Source: Holophagales bacterium UBA5704
GTDB lineage: Bacteria; Acidobacteriota; Thermoanaerobaculia; Multivoradales; UBA5704
NCBI GenBank assembly: GCA_002420005.1
Contig: DIHE01000110.1
Coordinates: 1-34,002 of the forward strand
Direction of reading: 5' to 3'
Length of the DNA: 34,002 nucleotides
Of this stretch, positions 30,263 through 34,002 are shown in pieces (positions within the stretch are counted from its first letter, which is position 1; every line of letters begins with the position of its first letter). The translations under genes and the position numbers were made by a program. The notes under the pieces were generated by a model, which made no database searches, was not told the DNA's origin, and saw nothing but the letters and a program-made list of their open reading frames with translations.

Positions 30263-32353
30263 TCACGGTGCCGGCCGGGCCGGCGCGTCCTTCAACCACT
30301 GATCGAGCCAGCCGAGCACCGTCTCATGCCAGAAGATGCTGTTCCCCGGCTTGAGGACCCAATGATTCTCGTCCGGGAAATGGACGAACCGACTCGGGAT
30401 GCCCCGCCGCTGCAATGCATTGAAGGCCCCGATGCCCTGGTTGTCCGGGATCCGGTAGTCGAGGCCGCCATGAATCACCAGCATCGGCGTCTTCCACCGG
30501 TCCACGAAACGCACGGGATTCTGCCGCTCGAAATGATCCGCATTCTCCCAATAAGGTCCGCCGTGCTCCCATTCGGGGAACCAGATTTCCTCCGTGCCGT
30601 AGTACATCATCCGCTGGTCGAAGGTGCCGTCATGGTTCACCAGGCAGCGGAACCCGTCCGCCCACTGGCTGGCGATCCACGCCACCATGTAGCCACCATA
30701 GGAGGCACCGAGCGCACAGGCCCGGTCGCCGTCCAGCCAAGGATAGCGCTGCAGTGCGGCAGCCATCCCCTTCTGCAAGTCCTCCAGGGGCTTGCCGCCC
30801 CAGTCCCTGCGGATCGCATCCGTGAAGTCCTGACCATACCCCAAGGAGCCGTGAAAGTCGATGAAAATCGAGGCGTACCCGGCTCCCGCGTAGGTTTGCG
30901 GATTCCAGCGGTAATGGAATTCGTTGTGGAACGAACCCTGCGGCCCGCCATGGATGAGGAAAGCGATCGGATATTTTTTGCTCGGGTCGAAGTTGACCGG
31001 TTTGACCACCCAGCCCCAGACGGTGTCGCCACCAGCCCCCTGAAAAGAGAACTGCTCGGGCTCACCGAGGAGCAGCCCCGCCAGCCGTTCGCGATTGACT
31101 GCGGTGATCTGCTTCAGACCGGTGCCGTCCGGCTTCACCGTGTGCAGCTCGACCGGCGACCGGAGGTGATCGAGGCCGAAGACGAGCCGGTCGCCCGCCA
31201 CGCGGATGTCGTGCACGCTCCCCTCGGCGACCACCTTGCGCACGGCTCCGGTGGCTACGTCGATGGCGAAAAGGGGGACCTGGCCGATGTCGAACGCGGT
31301 GGTGTAGATCGTCTTGCCGTCCGGCGAGAAGACGACGCCGTCCGACGAACGGTCCCAGGTCGACGCCAGGATGCGCTCGTCGCCGGACGCCACATCGCGC
31401 AAGGCGATCCAGTACCGATCCGCCTCGAAGCCCGGGCGCCGCATCTTCAAGTAGGCGAGCGTCTTGCCGTCCGGTGAAAAGACGGGCTGGGTATCCGTAG
31501 CCCGGTTGTCCGCCGTCAGGTTGCGCGGCGCGCCACGGCCATCGACGGCCACCTCATAGAGGTCCAGGTTGGTCGACCAGGGCTCTTCCCGGTTCTTGAT
31601 CCCGGCCAGGCGCGCGGCGAAGACCAGCGTCTTGCTGTCAGGCGAAAACGCCCACTCCTCGGCGCCGCCGAACGGCCGCGACGGCACATCGGCCAACATT
31701 CCGGGAACGAGGTCCACCGGCTCGCCGGCCTTGGTCCCCGTGAGAGGAGCGACGAAGAGGTGGTTGCGCCGGCCATCGCTCCAGGTGTCCCAATGGCGAT
31801 AGAAGCCACCATCGTAGACCCGGGCCGAAGTGCCCCGCTTCTCCGCCGCCGCCAACCGCTCGACCGTGCAGGCGAGAGTCGGACAGTCGGGAAAGACTTC
31901 CAAGCTGAACGCGAGGTGCGAGCCGTCGGGTGCCACCAACAGGTTGGACACGTCGAGCGGCAAATGGGTGACCTGGACCGCGTCCTTGTCCGTCCCCGGA
32001 ATCGGCATCCACCACACCTGGCTCGAGCCGGAGCGGGTCGAAAGGAAGTACAGCCCCTTGCCATCCGGCGCCCAGCGCGGCTCCGTGTCCGAGGCCACAT
32101 CGCTGGTGAGCCGGGTGGGGTTGGAGCCGTCGAGATCGATCAGCCAGAGGTCGTTACGGCCCTTGTTCGCCGCAAAATCCGTGGTGCGCTCGACGTAGAC
32201 CAACCGGCGCCCATCGGGCGAAGGCTGGGGATTGCTGAGCCGCTGCATCGCGTGCATGTCCCGCGCCGTGAACGGACGGGGCGCCTCGGCCGCACCGACG
32301 ACCACAGCTCCCATCATCAGTACTGACAACATAACAAGAATCTCTGTGCGCAT
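30263..32353 (-). CDS. Exported S9 peptidase (DPP5-like)
   Basis: This 696-residue protein has a signal peptide (ILVMLSVLMMGAVVVGAAEA), a beta-propeller with FSPDGKT repeats (PVFSPDGKTLAYLK, VVFSPDGKTIYTTA) and a hydrolase domain carrying Ser551 in GASYGGYM, Asp632 in GGLDYRIP and His664 in DENHWV. HGGPQGSF and DFHGSLGYGQ are the oxyanion-side motifs, close to dipeptidyl-peptidase 5-type enzymes that release dipeptides in the periplasm. GGGAGGA precedes the ATG. It is a distinct branch from the S9 peptidase at 17219-19123: the two are not tandem copies. It lies 54 bases downstream of the membrane-protein gene and may share its transcript. Confidence 0.92.
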   Translation of the reverse strand: MRTEILVMLSVLMMGAVVVGAAEAPRPFTARDMHAMQRLSNPQPSPDGRRLVYVERTTDFAANKGRNDLWLIDLDGSNPTRLTSDVASDTEPRWAPDGKGLYFLSTRSGSSQVWWMPIPGTDKDAVQVTHLPLDVSNLLVAPDGSHLAFSLEVFPDCPTLACTVERLAAAEKRGTSARVYDGGFYRHWDTWSDGRRNHLFVAPLTGTKAGEPVDLVPGMLADVPSRPFGGAEEWAFSPDSKTLVFAARLAGIKNREEPWSTNLDLYEVAVDGRGAPRNLTADNRATDTQPVFSPDGKTLAYLKMRRPGFEADRYWIALRDVASGDERILASTWDRSSDGVVFSPDGKTIYTTAFDIGQVPLFAIDVATGAVRKVVAEGSVHDIRVAGDRLVFGLDHLRSPVELHTVKPDGTGLKQITAVNRERLAGLLLGEPEQFSFQGAGGDTVWGWVVKPVNFDPSKKYPIAFLIHGGPQGSFHNEFHYRWNPQTYAGAGYASIFIDFHGSLGYGQDFTDAIRRDWGGKPLEDLQKGMAAALQRYPWLDGDRACALGASYGGYMVAWIASQWADGFRCLVNHDGTFDQRMMYYGTEEIWFPEWEHGGPYWENADHFERQNPVRFVDRWKTPMLVIHGGLDYRIPDNQGIGAFNALQRRGIPSRFVHFPDENHWVLKPGNSIFWHETVLGWLDQWLKDAPARPAP

Positions 32354-32407
32354 TGCGTCCTCCCGTAGAGGACGACTCTACCAGAGGCCGCGGACGGCCG
32401 GGATTCC

Positions 32408-33910
32408 TCAAGGGTGCAAGACGACGAGCCGGCGGCTGCGCGGTTCGTACCGCAGCACGAGATGGCGCGGGTCGGCCGCCAAGGCGGCGAGCCCGCCGTC
32501 GGACACCACCCGGCCGGAGGGCTCGGTGCGCGGCGGCGGGGCCTTGCTGCGCAGGCGCACGACGCCGGGGGCGCTGCCGGGAAAGCTCCAGGCCAGGGCG
32601 TCCTCGAAGCCGAAACGGAAGATGTACGCCGGTTCTGATTCGCCGAGGTCCAACCCGTCCGGCAAATTGACGACGAAGAGCTTCGGCCGGTCGGGCCGCG
32701 CGGCGACAGCCGCCTCCGCATCGGCCAGCAAGCGGTTCGCCACCCGGCCGGCCTCGGCCCACACCGCCTTGCGCGCGCTCGCGGTCACGATGCCCGGCAC
32801 CAACAGCGGCACGACGCCGACGGCGACCAGAAGCCCACGGCGCCACCCCGGCCAGCGGTCGGCCATCCGCTCCAGCAGCAAGCCGATCAGCAAGGACGCC
32901 GGCACGAGAGGCAGCAGGTAGTGGCGCGACGACAGGCCGATCGCCAACACCATCATCCCCACATGCGCCGCCGTCCACAGAGCCAGGAGCTTGCCCAGCC
33001 GTGGCAGGGCGGCGAAGACCGCCACCCCCGCGGCGACGACGCCGACGCGAACCAGTAGCTTCAACCCTCCCACCAGGGGAGGGTCGAGAATCTGCCACGC
33101 CGCCTGCCAGCTCAGATTGGGCACCAGAACGCGCAGGAGGTGCAGCAGCGAGGCCCCGGCGCTACGCACCAGCCCGGTGCCCAACCCCGGAGCCAGGTCC
33201 GTCCCGTCGTTGAACACCAGCTTGATCACCCCGAAGACGGCCCCGACGACGAGCATCGCCAGAAGTGGCGCCTTCGCCCGGGTCCATCGCGGCTCCACGG
33301 CCAGAAGCAGCACGGCGGCCACCGGCAAGGAGAGGGATTGTTCGTGGGTGAGCAGGGCGAGAACGTAGAGCAACAAACAACCCACCGCATACCGTCGGCG
33401 GCCGGTGCGCAAATGTCCCAGAAACGCGAGGAGCGCGCCCAGGTAGAGGCAGACGGACGCGGAGTGCAGGACCGCGCACGCCCACAGCGGGATCTCGTGG
33501 ATCAGCCCATTGCCCACCAACAGCACCGCCGCCGCCCAGCACGCCGGCTCCCCCAAGCCCAGCGCCCGGCCGAGCGCCACCCCCAGCAGGCCCGTCGCGG
33601 CGAGAAGAAGAATCCCCGTCCAGTGATAACCGGCCGGAGCGGTCCCCCAGAGCGAGTATTCGAGAGACAACAGCAGCATCCCGGCCGGGTAGTAGTGATA
33701 TCCGCCTTGATAGCGCAGGGAGGCGAGGGGCCCCTGCGCCGCGGCGGTCACCAGCAGGTAGTCATCGGAAGCCAGCGGATTCGTGGTTGTCCCCGCATAG
33801 AACCCGGCCACCAGGGCGACGAGAAGCAACGGGGGCAGCCACTTGCCGCAGGCGGCAAGCGCCGGGGGCCGCGCCGGCCGGCCGGTGGACTGCGGAGAAA
33901 GGGGGGCCAT
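32408..33910 (-). CDS. GT-C-like multi-pass membrane protein
   Basis: This 500-residue protein has about ten hydrophobic spans, starting WLPPLLLVALVAGFYAG, followed by a first periplasmic loop with PLASDDYLL (Asp49-Asp50), the position of the catalytic acid in GT-C glycosyltransferases. HEQSLSLPVAAVLLL and RHYLLPLVPASLLIGLLLER are further conserved-looking parts. The C-terminal 110 residues are soluble (PKLFVVNLPDGLDLGESEPA). A protein O-mannosyl or lipid-sugar transferase type is plausible, but donor and acceptor are unknown. The ATG has no clear Shine-Dalgarno, so the first residues are uncertain. Confidence 0.65.
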   Translation of the reverse strand: MAPLSPQSTGRPARPPALAACGKWLPPLLLVALVAGFYAGTTTNPLASDDYLLVTAAAQGPLASLRYQGGYHYYPAGMLLLSLEYSLWGTAPAGYHWTGILLLAATGLLGVALGRALGLGEPACWAAAVLLVGNGLIHEIPLWACAVLHSASVCLYLGALLAFLGHLRTGRRRYAVGCLLLYVLALLTHEQSLSLPVAAVLLLAVEPRWTRAKAPLLAMLVVGAVFGVIKLVFNDGTDLAPGLGTGLVRSAGASLLHLLRVLVPNLSWQAAWQILDPPLVGGLKLLVRVGVVAAGVAVFAALPRLGKLLALWTAAHVGMMVLAIGLSSRHYLLPLVPASLLIGLLLERMADRWPGWRRGLLVAVGVVPLLVPGIVTASARKAVWAEAGRVANRLLADAEAAVAARPDRPKLFVVNLPDGLDLGESEPAYIFRFGFEDALAWSFPGSAPGVVRLRSKAPPPRTEPSGRVVSDGGLAALAADPRHLVLRYEPRSRRLVVLHP

Positions 33911-33944
33911 TCGGCCCCATGCTAGCGTATTGGAGCCTCAGCGG

Positions 33945-33964
33945 AGGAGCGAAGGGCCGCTCCT
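33945..33964. terminator. Terminator-like hairpin near the right edge
   Basis: AGGAGCG (33945-33951) and CGCTCCT (33958-33964) form a perfect 7-bp stem with a 6-base AAGGGC loop. It overlaps the probable stop codon of a gene entering from the right. Similar GGAGCG hairpins occur as dispersed repeats in GC-rich genomes, so it may be a repeat rather than a terminator. Confidence 0.4.
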
Positions 33965-34002
33965 ACCCCCGCACCCGCCCGCCCTCCCGCGCCAGGAACT
34001 CC
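33963..34002 (-). CDS. Possible C-terminal end of a gene running in from the right
   Basis: On the minus strand the last bases read EFLAREGGRVRG and then TAG (complement at 33963-33965). The codons are GC-rich like the neighbours and the stop coincides with a hairpin, which fits a gene end. Twelve residues are too few to identify a family. Confidence 0.35.
   Translation of the reverse strand, partial: EFLAREGGRVRG

Overview
The window is about 34 kb of very GC-rich DNA (for example 48 G/C of 60 at 3181-3240) with one clearly less GC-rich island (29 of 60 at 26581-26640). It looks like a Gram-negative-type bacterial chromosome: there is a Wzm/Wzt-type polysaccharide exporter, a lipobox-bearing AttH-like lipoprotein and several exported hydrolases. 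Tandem receiver/PATAN (DUF4388) proteins, two S9 peptidases, an ETF-quinone-oxidoreductase-like Fe-S membrane protein and an SPL-family radical SAM enzyme together suggest Acidobacteriota or a related deep lineage. That assignment is inference; no rRNA or universal marker gene is present. I saw no tRNA or rRNA gene.

Layout. 1-678: no gene; a REP-like cloverleaf palindrome, then an array of the palindrome CGCCGCGGCG set at 21-bp steps. 679-5543: three co-directional regulators; two are tandem paralogues (pseudo-receiver + PATAN) and the third is a pseudo-receiver + PATAN + DegV fusion. 5696-17025: a cell-surface polysaccharide region with three methyltransferases, a GT-C membrane protein, a coiled-coil protein, a double GT4 glycosyltransferase, a GT2 glycosyltransferase, an ABC permease/ATPase pair and an AttH-like lipoprotein. 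17219-19123: an exported S9 peptidase behind a structured leader. 19145-21036 (minus): an SPL-family radical SAM enzyme overlapping an MTA/SAH-nucleosidase-like gene. 21108-23230 (minus): an Fe-S membrane oxidoreductase and a small DNA-binding-like protein. 23393-25507 (minus): an exported serine beta-lactamase-fold hydrolase.

25508-28919 is the accessory part: an antitoxin with a truncated toxin remnant between two identical 29-bp repeats, a decayed ORF, a two-domain TIR/TIR-like protein in the lower-GC island, a subtilase C-terminal fragment, a stand-alone subtilase-propeptide-like (I9-like) protein, and a second 21-bp-stepped array with a different core (CTTGTCGCA). 28920-33910 (minus): a SPASM-domain protein that has lost the radical SAM cysteines, a second S9 peptidase and a GT-C-like membrane protein. 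A partial gene may enter from the right edge.

The most unusual signals are the two intergenic arrays. They have unrelated 8-10-bp cores but the same 21-bp (two helical turns) spacing and variable filler sequence. Next are the TIR + TIR-like protein, the core-less SPASM protein beside the subtilase/I9-like pair, and the three-gene PATAN regulator operon.
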